From the NCBI RefSeq assembly GCF_008831285.2, contig NC_045143.1, forward strand, positions 7,449,503-7,513,502: 64,000 nt of DNA, in the 5' to 3' direction. Positions 23,256 to 35,148 of this stretch are shown here, one piece after another. The first letter of the stretch is position 1. Every line of letters begins with the position of its first letter. The position numbers were made by a program, and so were the translations under genes. The notes beneath the pieces were generated by a model. It searched no databases. It saw only the letters and a program-made list of their open reading frames with translations, and had not been told where the DNA came from. The stretch comes from Nymphaea colorata (Eukaryota > Streptophyta > Magnoliopsida > Nymphaeales > Nymphaeaceae).

Positions 23256-25435
23256 TGCTCATTTCGACCAAATTGTTAGTTGAGTGCATCACTTACATGG
23301 ACTGTGGGTTGGCACAGTTGGCAGACCCACGCATCATGCTAATAAGAGTCAAATTAGCAAGATCTGATGGACAAAACACGTTACGTACACTCCTGGGTAT
23401 AAGATGGGTACGTAATGACCAAGATACGTTTAAAGAAGTGAAAAAAAAAAGATTTTTAGGACGGCAAAGAAGAACCAAGTAAAAAGTTAAAAGTGTAATA
23501 TATGTATATTTTACAAAAAAAATTCTAACATAACCCAACCTCTTTCATTGGTGTATATTTGTTGTGAGCACACCCTTGGCCACACAAGTCGATCTTATTT
23601 GATGAATCTAAACTTGAATAGGTTTTGCTAATGGGCCAAATAACCGAGATACTTCCATCTAAAAGTCCATGTTGAAATAATTTCGAAACAGTCCCCATGT
23701 TGACTGAAATGTTTTTTCTTTTGAGTAATGTCAGGGTAACAAGTTGTTTCTTGCCATTTTGAAGGAGGAATTGAAGGCTGTTAACAGGCAGGTAATGGTA
23801 TTAGAGTTGATTTGACATTTGAACCTAGGGTCCTACATATATTGATGTGGGTGCATTAAGATGGGTAGATTTTAATACTCTAAAAATTTAGTCTCATATT
23901 TAATATTGTTATAAAGCTTGTGAGTTTTACAATAGGTGAAGTTTTGGTGAACCTTTTGTTTTCCATCACAGGTGCCTTTGGTCATCTATAGTATACAAGG
24001 GACAGAAATGACTCGATCGACCGAAAAGAGTTTTTTAGTTGTAAGGCAAAATAATAACCTTGCTAAGGCAAACCGGTTTCAAACAGTATTCTTGGTCGAG
24101 TAGAGCTGGATTAACGATTGCTTCCTTCTTTGTATAAATACGGAGTGCGAGCACACCAAACTGAAAGTTAGAAACTTTACAGGTATGGCCTGTCACACAC
24201 CGAATGTCCTTTTAGAAATATTGATTCGTGGTAGGTTGATAAATTTATTTGATTGTCAGTTTCTAATGCAAGCACAGTGAAGGCGCATGTGATCAACATA
24301 ACTTTTACAGGGCTATACGTATTTTCTGTACGTACAAAAGGCTGACAGAAACAAGTGAAATTATTTCGAATAACATTACGTGCGGTACTATCTTTTTTAA
24401 AGAGCTTTATGCTTATATTTTTACATTGAAGTCGGAGGGGATTTTGTAGGCAATTTTTCTTTTTTCCCAAAATCCAGTTTTACGTTTTCATCCAAATAAC
24501 AGCACCTTATAAGAGAGAAAAATTTCTCTACGGGCGCCAACCCCGCGATCAGGTCAAGCAAAGAACTAGCCAGAAACTTGCTCCACATATATTCCTAAAA
24601 ATTCTTGCAAAAGTTTCCCCCATTTCTATTGGAAAAAAAAATAAAAAAGAGAAAGGCTTTTGTCTTAATATACACTTCGGCTTGGGTAGCTACGCTGATG
24701 AACTTGTATTGTCCAGATTTGTTTGGGACTTGCAGAGTAATTTTTTCTTCATATTTGTTCAGAGAATTCAGCCAGCATCTTCCAGATATTTTGGTTATGT
24801 CGGAGACCCTTTTTCATTGTTTTGCCTATTTCAACAATATGTCGTTGCTTTGACCTCTTGAGACAATCTTCCCCACCAATATACTCAATAGACCTTCATC
24901 TCACTTTATTTTTGTCATTGTCTCTTCTTCAGTAGTCTTTGTAAGTTTGTATCAAGTTGATGTAGTTAAGAACAGGAGAACAAATTAAAAATTTCAAGCA
25001 CATAACACGAAGCTTCTATAAACAAATCAATCATTTACTTACCAGCCCTCCCTCGCAGGGTTGTTGCGGCAATCATTTAGCTACCACCATGCTCTGCCCA
25101 TGACCTTTTTTCTTTAAGCCCAATCGACATAATAAGGGGCTTCTAGATATTGGATAGCAATCTAAACTCCATGTTCCGTCGAAGTTAGAAATTAGAATAG
25201 TACAGGGTTGCTTCTGCTATACAGTTTCCAGTATTCGTTGAAAACATGGTGCATACACGAGCTATTTTTGCTATGGTAGTATGGTAGATCCACATGTTTC
25301 ACCTTATCCTTCAGGTTGGAACAAAGGTTGTTGATTTGCATTGTTTGATAAAACCAAGTTCGACAAACGAAGAACATTTTTTAACTCGTCATCAGTCTCA
25401 GATGACCCAACTTCCTGCTTAGCCCTGAAGAACTT

Positions 25436-25485
25436 CGTAGTGTAACTGGTCGGACTAGTATTCGTAGTGTAACTGGTCGGACTAG
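25436..25485. repeat. Tandem duplication, unit ~25-27 bp, two copies
   Basis: The phrase TCGTAGTGTAACTGGTCGG occurs twice in immediate succession, each followed by ACTAGTA. The two copies appear identical. Confidence 0.85.
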
Positions 25486-25610
25486 TAGAGAATTGAAGGG
25501 TCAGATGGCAGTTTGATTCTCGTGGGTACTACTGCCTTGAACTGCACACGGCAAGTACGTTGTGCTTAGTTAATGACACTTAATTGATGAGTGTTTTTCT
25601 CCCCACTTAG

Positions 25611-25876
25611 GTTCCAAAACAGACCTAAATCTCGTGAGTAAGAGTAAAGAGAGGGGGGCTTTAGCTTCAGTTTTGTTTACTAAAAACTCAGACCTAATTA
25701 TACGTGCCACCCAACCCCAATACACAATTTTTCGTGGGCTGAGGTTCTAAAGCAGACCTAAATCTCGTGAGTAAGAGTAAAGAGAGGGGGCTTTAGCTTC
25801 AGTTTTCTTTACTAAAAACTCAAACCTAATTATATGTGCCACCCAACCCCAATACACAATTTTTCGTGGGCTGAGG
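25611..25876. repeat. 133-bp tandem duplication
   Basis: Two adjacent copies (25611-25743 and 25744-25876) share AGACCTAAATCTCGTGAGTA, GGGGGCTTTAGCTTCAGTTT and CCACCCAACCCCAATACAC with only a few differences. No coding potential is seen. Confidence 0.88.
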
Positions 25877-26038
25877 TTCACACCTCAGCTTATAAAAAAG
25901 AAAACCTCCCTATACAGGGACAAAAGGTGGAAACTGGAAAAAATGGTACTCCCAAAATGTCCATTTTTTTTAAGATGTCTAAAATGCCGAGGAGTAATGT
26001 CCATGCACAGCCTTTTAGGGCATGCATTACACCCCTGG

Positions 26039-26155
26039 CCTACTTGTATTGGGTTTTTGCCTGATTTGATACCCCTGTCCTACTTGTATTGGGTTTTTGA
26101 CTGATTTGATACTCCTGTCCTACTTGTATTGGGTTTCTGACGGATTTTTATGAGT
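26039..26155. repeat. 40-bp tandem repeat, three copies
   Basis: Each unit starts CCTACTTGTATTGGGTTT and is followed by TGATTTGATAC or a close variant. Unit starts are at 26039, 26079 and 26119, an exact 40-bp period. It lies about 400 bp downstream of the GDSL-4 stop codon. Confidence 0.88.
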
Positions 26156-26550
26156 ACTTAGCATGCATAGGAACCTGTATACATAATGCAAATGTACAAT
26201 TTTTCCTTTTGGTGCATATTGCACACGACCCGAACCAATCATTGGTGCATAAAGAGCAGGTGGATCACTTTAGTTTATTTTATTTTGCTTGTAGTTTTCC
26301 GTTCACCAGCATTTGAGAACTCACTTTGTAAATGGGTGAAACATGGTTAGCGCGCAAGTATCTAGATAAACATTTATATATGGGATTCCTGGGATAGGAG
26401 ATGGGAGGATCCTCTCCCTGTAAAGAAGAATAAGAACAGGAAGAAAAAGAAGGGAGACCATAATAATCTAGTTTTGATTTAGAATGATGGCCCGTGCTTT
26501 TTCACTTCTCAACATGCTCTACAGATGACAGCACCCAACAAAGACTTCTT

Positions 26551-28517
26551 CTAAGCAACATCCCATGGCGCCCTTGAAGACAAGGACGGGGAAATACTGA
26601 TGTCCGATGAGAGGCTTGCTAGACGCTTCACATTGAATGGGTACACGTCCGTGGTGAGCTGAGAAGAATAAGCCCTTTCACAAATCTGCTTGTACGTCGT
26701 CTCTGTAGGGTGCATGGCATCGTAGTAAGCAAATCTACTCCTGTCTAAACATGGTTCAACTCCTTCCTCACAGGCAGCCGTTCCAATCAGCGTTGATATA
26801 GCACAACACGATTCGTTGATGATCTTCAGTCCTAGAAAATTCTCCAAAAACAAATTAGCTTGGAAACTTCTTTGCATGACCATTTGCTCTACAAGTTGGT
26901 AAACTTAAAAGAACAAATCCTTTAAATTTGCATGTAATTTAACAAAGGCTTTGTATTTTTTGGTGAGTGAGGGAGACCCACTATCTAGCAGAGAACCCAA
27001 GTTCCTACCTACTCTTTTATCCTTTCAGCGTAAAGGGCATGATTCGGTGCATCGAGGTGTTGTTCCTATTATGGTTTAACTTGCATCAGTAACACATCTT
27101 TCGCAGTACAGGAGGTTGATGCACTTACCACTAGAAATAAAAATTGGCCACCTACAAGACTCATCCCAAGCTGTTGTGCCAACCCCTCGGGCAGAAAGGG
27201 TCTGCATTTAATACGATACTTTAGGAAACAAAATTTGCAAGTTTCTTGTTAACATTCTGCTTGAATAAATTTGATTTTCATGCCCAGCTTTTCCAATCGA
27301 AAATAGGATATGAATTTGACGCATTAAAAAGTGAAATTCTCATTCATTGAATTTGTGATGGATGATGCTAATTATTGATCGCACCACTAGACTTCAAAGC
27401 TATTGGTGTGTATTTTGTTTGCGATAAGGACGTAGCAATTAGTGGAGACACTAGCTAAAAGCGGCCTTCAGTGCACTATAAAAAAGGTGCAATCTGGATG
27501 TGTAGTCAGCTTTGGCTTGCAATACCTAAAAAGGCCCGTCCAACCAAGACTACTACTGTTAGGACATCAAAGTTTGTTATGCTATCGACTAAGTCACATG
27601 GGTGCAAGTACAGGTTTGGGTAAGGATTAGGCGAAGTTGGTACAGATACAGTAGTTTTTTAATTTTGAAAAAATTAGATACGGAGGTATGACAGTGTATA
27701 TACATAAATATGTACATTAATAGTCCACAAGAATTCTCAAAATTAAAGAAAAATAAGAGGAAAATATAGAATCTTGGTGGAAGGATAAAGAAAAATTTGG
27801 TTTCACAACAAAAAATGCCGGAGACCAAAATAAGTGGTGGCATGCAGGGCACCGAAGTCATATATACTTACTTTCATTTTAGGGAACAGCTAGAATAAGT
27901 CATGTTACACATAACTTCCTAAAAGCACAGATAAAAGGATTATGCTAGAAATCAATGCTTGTATCTGGAGTGAGGATTAATTGGGCGGTTGCATGTTTCA
28001 TCTTATAACTTAAGTCATGATCCAACGAGCAAAGTTTCTACTCATTGTCAATGAACTCTGGTCAGTATATGTACCAGGCATGTGGTTCATGTTATTGGGC
28101 AACACAAATAGGTGATAATATGCATGTGATAATTAATTTAATTGAGATATGAGAAAGACATACCATAAGCTGCGGGATCATCGATCATGCTACTAATTAT
28201 TCCAAACATGTTGATGTAGGAAAATGTGAAGCCCGGCATCTCTTGGCTTAGTTCTTCCAGCGCAATCCGTAGCACGTTGTTGAACAAAATTGATGCGTCG
28301 TTATAGTCCTTTATGCATGACCCGTTGTTCAGCATTCTGGCAGAAGGCTGACAACCGCTTGGTTGGGTATTCAACACTGCAAATTTTCTTGCTCCAGATT
28401 CATACAGCCTCTACAAAAGCAACGTACGCATATTTACAAATATTGATGTAAGAATCTTTAGGGCTGGAATCGGAAACTTCGATCTGAATTTCCAACAAAG
28501 CGATGGCAGTCAATATT

Positions 28518-28574
<57 letters not shown>

Positions 28575-30917
28575 AAAACCAGACATTCTTTATATATGCC
28601 ATTTTGAAGGCACCAATATTTCAGTTAATGACCAATTATGATGATCTAAAAGAAAATATAATTTCAGCTATATATTTAATGAAACAGAAGGGACGTCTAA
28701 GTTCAGAGTATTTCTTTGTGCACAGTGATGTTTTCTGCTTTAAAAATCATCAATATTGAATCCCAATTTCTGCAAATTAATAAGAAAAGATAAAAATGAG
28801 TTCCAGTATGCATCAAACAATCAAATGCTATATCTACTCAGTACTGGTAGCTGTTAGATGGGCAATTGTGGATTGAACTGGACATCAATGGACAAGATCT
28901 TACAACCGATCCTCTCAAGCACCCAAGTTTGGTTTACTTTTGTAATTAAATCAATGAAAAGCTCCTAACTGTCCCCAAAGGGCATAGCTCAAAAGGTCGG
29001 GCTGGGGGCGTCATAGAGATCTCATCGCCTACCACTGACAGACCTCTGTACTCGGCAAGGGGAAGGGGAAGGAAGGGAGCTTGGGGCTCTTTCGCAGACA
29101 CTGGGATTAATCATCCTACTAACCCAAAAAGCTCCAGAGTTAAAGAGTCAAAATATGATGGGAAAGTATCTTACTCAAAGTTTATCCTTCAAGCAAAACA
29201 AGTGACCGGACCAAATGTTAGGAACAACACAATGTTTCTCACGCACTCTCAAGAGGGGGTTAAAAAGGAAGAAAACAAAAATTTACATAGTTCGGTACAA
29301 TAACCTCCTACGTCCACTGTCGCATAGATCTTTACTATTCACTCTCAGATGAACACAGATGCTCTCAGAGAGAAGATAGGAAAACTGCGGCCCTTCTCTC
29401 AACATAAGGATTAGGGCGAAACCCGCATTTGTACAAAATAACATAAATGCCCTTACATAAGAGTGCGTTGATCAAGTTCCATACACCAACACCAGACATT
29501 AGTATATATTAATTTTAAAAAACTAAATATAAAACAGATTGAAACATCAATAATGGTTCACCGTCTATTTGAATGACTTTTCAATTCCACTTGAAACTCA
29601 ATGCAGTATCGCATGCACGAACATCTGATTGGCAAGGATTCACCAAACGTTCAAACATACCCAAGTTAATTTTCAACTGCGAGTCCATGAGCAAAGAGTA
29701 CTAGAACCTTAGGTAGGCCGACTTTTGGGGGGGGGGGGGGGGGGAGAGAGTGAGTACCTTGAGTTCTTGACTGTAATTTCCTACTAGCAACTCCGTGAAT
29801 TCCTCCAACTGACATTCAATCCTACCCGACTGTAAGCAATTTGACAAGTAGTCGACGCCTCCAGAGCTAACCAAAAATATGCTTTGCGCTAAGTAGGCGG
29901 AGAGTTCCGAACTGCTGTTAAGTTGAGACTTCAGATCCGGTAAGGTTGCATTTTGAAAATTGGTGATTTGATGGCTTAAAGATACCACATTTGCCTGCAA
30001 AATAAATTCATTTTTCCCATGATATAGGGCTCCAAAATATATGTTGTAAGTAAACGTAAGAATTATAAGCAACAAAGCTAAATGGTTGATCTTCAACTTC
30101 ATCAGATGATGGGGAAGTAAAAAATCGCTAAGTTTGAGGATTCAATGAAAGAGAAATATGAGGAAAGAGTGTGACGGCTGTTGATTGTATTAAGATTATA
30201 CTCGTCAGGATGTAATATTTTTTTTTCTTTTTTGCTGTGGATAGTTACCTTTCATAAAAATCACTTATAGATTATTATAATAAAGACGTGTTCATGGGTT
30301 AAAAATATCTTAATTTCTTCTAACCAATTCTCTGGGGTAAGTCTCGAATGTTATTGCTGTCTTTTACTAGTTTGGGACGTGGGATCTATGCAAACAAATT
30401 TAAAAAAAAAAGGTGAATAATGTTAAATAATATAAGATCTCAACAGTTATTGCAACATGCAGACTAGTAGCAAGCCCTGGAATAATAAACAAAAATAATG
30501 GAAACGACGAACTAAGTTTAGCTACATGGATGTATTTCCACTTACATCTTGGTTAGTCGAATCAAGGATGCCGGAGCCGATCGATGCGTAATTGACTCCG
30601 GCGAGAATTGAGCTCCCTTTAGTTAGAGGATCATAAAAGACAGGAAGGAATGGTGGTAGCCCCAACAGTTGCCCCAGTATGTCTGCCGGATTTCTTGCAT
30701 TGCTGGTCCTCCCGGTAGGACCAACTGGGAAATCAATACCGTATGGAAAGTATTTAGCACTGAGGGTTGTATTCACAAAGTCATTGTTGCCGCTGTCCAG
30801 AATGGAGTCGCCGAAAACAAACATGGCCCTGACATCGCCCTCGCCCACGAGAAGTGTGAAGTGTTTGATGAAGAATATTAAGCAGGTCAGGGAAGCAATG
30901 GAAGCAGGTCTCAGCAT
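26551..30917 (-). CDS. GDSL-4: GDSL-type esterase/lipase, intact frame, block III Asn replaced by Val, 378 aa
   Basis: The exons are 30917-30546 (124 codons), 29994-29758 (79), 28410-28164 (247 nt) and 26831-26551 (281 nt), all with GT..AG splice sites. The protein has 378 residues. A signal peptide covers about residues 1-26, followed by AMFVFGDSILDSGNND with Ser38. Block II is GVNYASIGSGILD. Block III is SSGGVDYL with Val171 in place of Asn. Exon 4 holds CEEGVEPC and YYDAMHPTE (Asp323, His326). It pairs with GDSL-3 in exon lengths and motifs. Intron 2 carries a probable solo LTR and a TA microsatellite. I see no clear TATA box upstream of the ATG. The frame is open throughout, so it is probably expressed, but catalytic strength is uncertain. 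Confidence 0.92.
28521..28572. repeat. (TA)n microsatellite
   Basis: This is an uninterrupted TA run of about 26 units in intron 2 of GDSL-4. It is likely polymorphic and its length may be unreliable. Confidence 0.95.
29216..29491 (-). mobile_element. Probable solo LTR in intron 2 of GDSL-4
   Basis: Read on the minus strand, the segment begins TGTTGGTGTATGG and ends TTGTTCCTAACA. That gives TG..CA ends with a short TGTTRG/CTAACA inverted repeat, the form of a Copia-type LTR. Close to its end it contains a TTATTGTACCGAACTATGTA-like stretch often seen in plant Copia LTRs. The flanking 5 bases are CCAAA on the left and CCAGA on the right, a target-site duplication with one change. No internal retroelement sequence is present. 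The LTR is oriented as the gene is. Confidence 0.65.
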
Positions 30918-32973
30918 CTCGTGGAACTGTATGCTACGTGAGTTCTCACAGATTCCCTAGAATTAATCAGGTGAAGAAGGTAAGGAGTTGACACATCCAG
31001 TAAGCCTCATGTACAGTTGAACAAGAATGTTAGTTGAGTGATCTGATCATAAGGTAGACCATAGTCCAACTCAAGTTTGGCAGGTAGGTCAAATCCAAAG
31101 AAAAAGTATTGCACATATTCTGCATCAAAGCCAACCGGTTTAATGTAGTTGACGAACCAGCTTCTGTGACTCCGGAACCAGTTTGATGTAGTTGAGCCAG
31201 CTAAGTTTAAACGAGTCGAATTCTTACAACTCAAACTTGCCTCATTTAACATTTTGAGCATAAATTTAAACCTGAAACGAGTCAAGATCGAGTTGAGTGT
31301 TTACAAACGAGTTCAAGTCATGCTGAAGTTGGCACAGCTTATTGTGCACACCTACCCAAAAGGCTAAGAGATCACAGGCACAACTAGTTTGGATATATTA
31401 GTTACCATGTTTCGACTAGTTAATTAGATATTACTTTATCACATACACATCCAAATGGGTTGGCAGAAAGCACAAATAAAACTGTAGATCACATTTTAGA
31501 TAAAATATTTGGAGCCAGATGTTCCATAGAATGCGTATCTTTTGGATTTGCTAAGAAAGACGTATGAAATTCAAAATTAATTATCAATTGTATACTTAAT
31601 TTTTTCTTAGTGACAGACCAATTACAGGATTCACGTTCGTAAAAGCATTTATCTCGTTTCTCCTGGACGGTTGGCCTCTTACTTTTGTTAAAAAGAATGA
31701 GAAAGGATCTTTTTGCAACTGTGACGGAAATTTTCTGCTACGGCTGTTCCCCGGAAATTTAATCAATGAACAAAAGTTAAGGCGTGCCAAAGGATTGTCA
31801 TGGGCAACTTTAAAACAGTTTAGATCCCCATATTCTGACACATCCAGAAAACATCATGTCTTAACTTAATCCACACACATACGCGTCTATTATTGCTTGC
31901 TTCCCCCAACTCAATTTTTTTCTTTAAATGTACAAGTAAATTTTAAAAAATTTCACGTAGCTTATATAAAAATTTTCAATAATGATATTTCGGCCTCTCT
32001 CAAAATTTTGAAACCATAATTCAGCCTTCCTCAAGAAAAAAAATCCAGGCTCTATCCCTACCTAGAGTGTTCAAGCTGTCGAACAACTCCTTAGGTAGTT
32101 TAATTGGATTCTTAGGTGGGCAGAAAGAATACTTCTTCGCACCACTTAGACGAGCGCCGAAGCTCCCACCCAATCCCATGCAACTATTCCAATGAAAATT
32201 GTAACAAACCTCATAATGGATGAGTGAGCCTCTTGTCCATTATTGATAGACGTTCTCAAGTTTAACATAATATTTATCAAATTTATATAATATTATAATA
32301 AAATGTTGAAGTAAGTAAAAGCTTCTGCAAAAACACATAAAGTGCGTCAATCTGTTTGAGATGCAAACATATTAGGAAACACAAACTATCTAGCTGATCA
32401 ACTATCTACAAGTGGAGCTTATAGAAAAATACTGATATGCAGGGGGTGAACATGCGTGCCAAATTTTAGGGCTGTTCATGAGCAAGTTCGAGCCAAGTTG
32501 AACCAACTTGAACTCAACTTGAGTGTCTTGAAAGAAATTCGAACTCAGCTTGAGCTCAAGTCGATTTCGATTTCATTAGCTTGAGCTTGACTCCGTTCGA
32601 GCTCTTAAAACTCAAACTCGGCTCGAGCCCAGCCATGCATTTTATTAAAAAGGTTATTTTTAAAGAGAGAGGTGACCTATAGTTTTGAACATAGAACTTC
32701 TCCATACCAAACACATGCATACCCATTTAAGCAATCTACTTTTTGGAATAACTTTATAAGACATATTTTATGTATATATTTTTTTCTAGCTTACTCATTG
32801 AACAGCCCTAGTCTCAGTTGTTTGTTTATCTTACAAACTTTGTAGTCATGTGACCTTATCCTATAAACTAATTATACATGTATACAGGCTAACCATACTG
32901 TGTTTTATTTGAGTTTAATCAGTACATCCTCTCAAGAGCCATGATATCTTCGCTTCATTGAACGATATACAGA
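30918..32973. other. Spacer between GDSL-4 and GDSL-5
   Basis: No gene is recognised. The region 31010-31340 has GAGTTGA/CAACTC-rich sequence related to the TIR element at 32467-32810. The region 31920-32050 resembles the AT-rich core of the hAT-like MITEs found at 59245 and 62411. The part 32810-32973 is nearly identical to the 3' flank of GDSL-7. Confidence 0.5.
32467..32810. mobile_element. TIR element (hAT-like MITE)
   Basis: The element starts TAGGGCTGTTCATGAGCAAG and ends with its inverted match, CTTACTCATTGAACAGCCCTA, over about 18 positions with small changes. The interior is rich in GAGCTTGA/TCGAACTC motifs around an AT-rich core and has no coding capacity. The flanking 8-mers do not match. 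A copy truncated on its left side lies at about 46025-46412 in the same position relative to GDSL-7, so the insertion predates the GDSL-5/GDSL-7 duplication. Confidence 0.65.
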
Positions 32974-35148
32974 TTAAGCATCACTCCATGGTTGAACATT
33001 CGAAGAAGCCCCAACATCCAGAGTGAGGTTTGCTAGAACATTGACATTGAATGGGTAGACCTCAGTGTCGAGCTTAGAGAAGAAGGCCTTCGTCGACAAT
33101 TGCACGTAGACACTCTCAGTCTGGTGCACCGCGTCATAGAAGAGGTAAATGCTCCTATCCGAGCACGGTGCGACTCCTTCAGCACATGCCATATCGCCAC
33201 TACTAGCGGACAGGGTACAACAAGTTTCATTGGTTACCTTCAATCCTGGAAACCAACCAATCCAATGTATAGCTGTTTAGAACCAATATATTTTAGTAAA
33301 GCTAGGCGTGGACACAGTGTGCAATGACTTAAATACTTCTATTTAAAGTCAAAAAATAAAAAATAAAAGAGCAAAAAGATATTATGAGAAAGTTAAAATG
33401 TCTAAAATGAACACTTGTTTATAAAAAATTTCAAAAAAACTCTAACCCCCATTCTTTTTTTCTTTGGTGTACACTTATGCATGCACACCCTAATGCATGC
33501 AACTCGATATAATATGTGTGAAAAAAGAGGGCTACTCAAGTTGCTTACCGTAAGCAGTTGGGTCGTCGAGCATGCTCATAACCATGTGGAAGATATTGAC
33601 GTAGACGAAGCTGAAGCCAGGCTTGTCTCGGCTCATACCATCCAGAGCATACTTCAGCTGGTGATTTAGATACGAGTCTGCCTCGTTCAGAAAGTCCTCG
33701 TCGGAACCATTATTTTTGGTTCTAGAAAAGATGTTGGACCCAGCTGGCATGAGATTAAACACCACGAACTTCCGTTCCCCAAAATTATATAACCTCTAAC
33801 GCAGGTAAAAGAGGGAAAAAAAACATAAAAGACGTGTAAGAAATGAAAATATAATGATTTGCCATGTCACCCATAAATTAATTTTCCAATTTGATAGAAT
33901 GTCATAACTTCACCTAAGTCACATTGATTATGCATCCAGACTTGTTTTTCTTCTTTTGGGTTTAATATGGACTTAGGAGAAACCGCCTTCCATATAAAAC
34001 CCAATGTCATACTGATCTTACACTTCCAACTTCCAAGATTATGGCTTGCTTTGGAGTCTAATTAAACCTCCAGTACATTCTTTATCTCGAATGTTTTGTA
34101 CTATTATGGAGGACAAACTCTCTAGTGAGTATCAAAACTTAACATTTTGTTCTTCATGGTAAGCAACAACTTATATTTAAAGGGGTATAGATTTCATAAG
34201 AAAGAAACTATGCATGTTCTTGCAACAACAGCTTAAGAACACAAAGTTCTTATTCTAAAAACTATATATAACAACATTATATCTACTACCTTTTAATTGT
34301 TAAATCTAGAAACAGCATCCCAAATCATACTATGTTACATGTTAATAGTAAAATTTTGTACAAGGTGTCGTTTTGTTCACCACTTTGTGGAAAATTGTTA
34401 GCTTGAAAATGTCAGATACATGTAACTGGATGGGTTGATGAAATAGTATCCATCTTTTAAAAAAAAAGAACATGTTTATTTTACAAATATATATTATGTT
34501 GCCAATGAACGAGATATGGAGGAATCATCCACATGTAAGGAGGCATCATCGTAATATCATAATTAGCATTATGGGTCTTTTCTGCTTGAAAAGAGAATCT
34601 TTTGTTAAAATAGACGTAGAAGTGATGTGGATTATTCAAGAATCATGTATTTGAAAGGGACACATGGCCGGTCTCTTGTAAAGCTTCAGAGTTAGTGAAG
34701 ACAAGGAGCAGATGGAAATCTGCAAAGGGCCTAAACAAGAGAGAGAGAGAGAGAGATGGAAATATGCAAAGTAGGAATAGTCTTTGGCTTACTGTTTGGC
34801 TAGTGGAAACGAGTATGCCCGAACCACCTGTGGCGTAACTGACTCCGGAAAGAATGGCACTTCCCTTGGTTTGAGGATCATAGAAGACCGGAAGGATGTG
34901 GGGGAGACCCAGCAGCTGCGCCAGTATGTCCGCCGGGTTTCTTCCGTTAGTGAACCTGCCAGTGGCACCCCCTGGAAAATCCACTCCGTAAGGATAAAAG
35001 TTGGCCTTGGAAGTCGTGTCCAAGAAATCATTGTTCCCACTGTCGACGATCGAATCCGGAAGACGAACATGGCTTTGGCGTTGCTCTCTGCCACTGCTAC
35101 TAAGAAGTGGGAGAAATGAACGAAAAGCAGGAAGACAAGGAGCAGCAT
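32974..35148 (-). pseudogene. GDSL-5: GDSL esterase/lipase lacking exon 2, frameshift at the GDS motif
   Basis: Exon 1 (35148-34793), exon 3 (33795-33549) and exon 4 (33245-32974) are recognisable. Exon 1 starts MLLLVFLLFVHFSHFLVAVAES and is 356 nt, one less than the 357 of GDSL-7. The lost base falls in the catalytic block, so the expected [10 protein letters not shown] is read as MFVFRIRSST. Exon 2 is absent. Sequence matching the GDSL-7 intron 2 at about 48770-48800 joins near 34690 directly to sequence matching the end of GDSL-7 intron 1 at about 50740, so one deletion removed exon 2 and most of intron 1. Exons 3 and 4 are open and close to those of GDSL-7 (YDAVHQTESV). A TATA-like GATATATATG remains at about 35188-35200. 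It cannot make a normal lipase. Confidence 0.9.

Larger units (their letters stand above)
23174..26550. other. Spacer between GDSL-3 and GDSL-4
   Basis: No gene is recognised. About 23385-23580 is one copy of a dispersed ~200-bp element also seen beside or inside other genes of the array. Three tandem repeats cluster at 25436-26155. The final stretch, 26160-26550, should contain the 3' UTR of GDSL-4. Confidence 0.5.

Noticed and set aside
34784-35119. 111-codon plus-strand frame, with a similar one at 50781-51122
   Set aside because: Both are antisense to GDSL exon 1 in duplicated units. Their similarity follows from the sense-strand homology.
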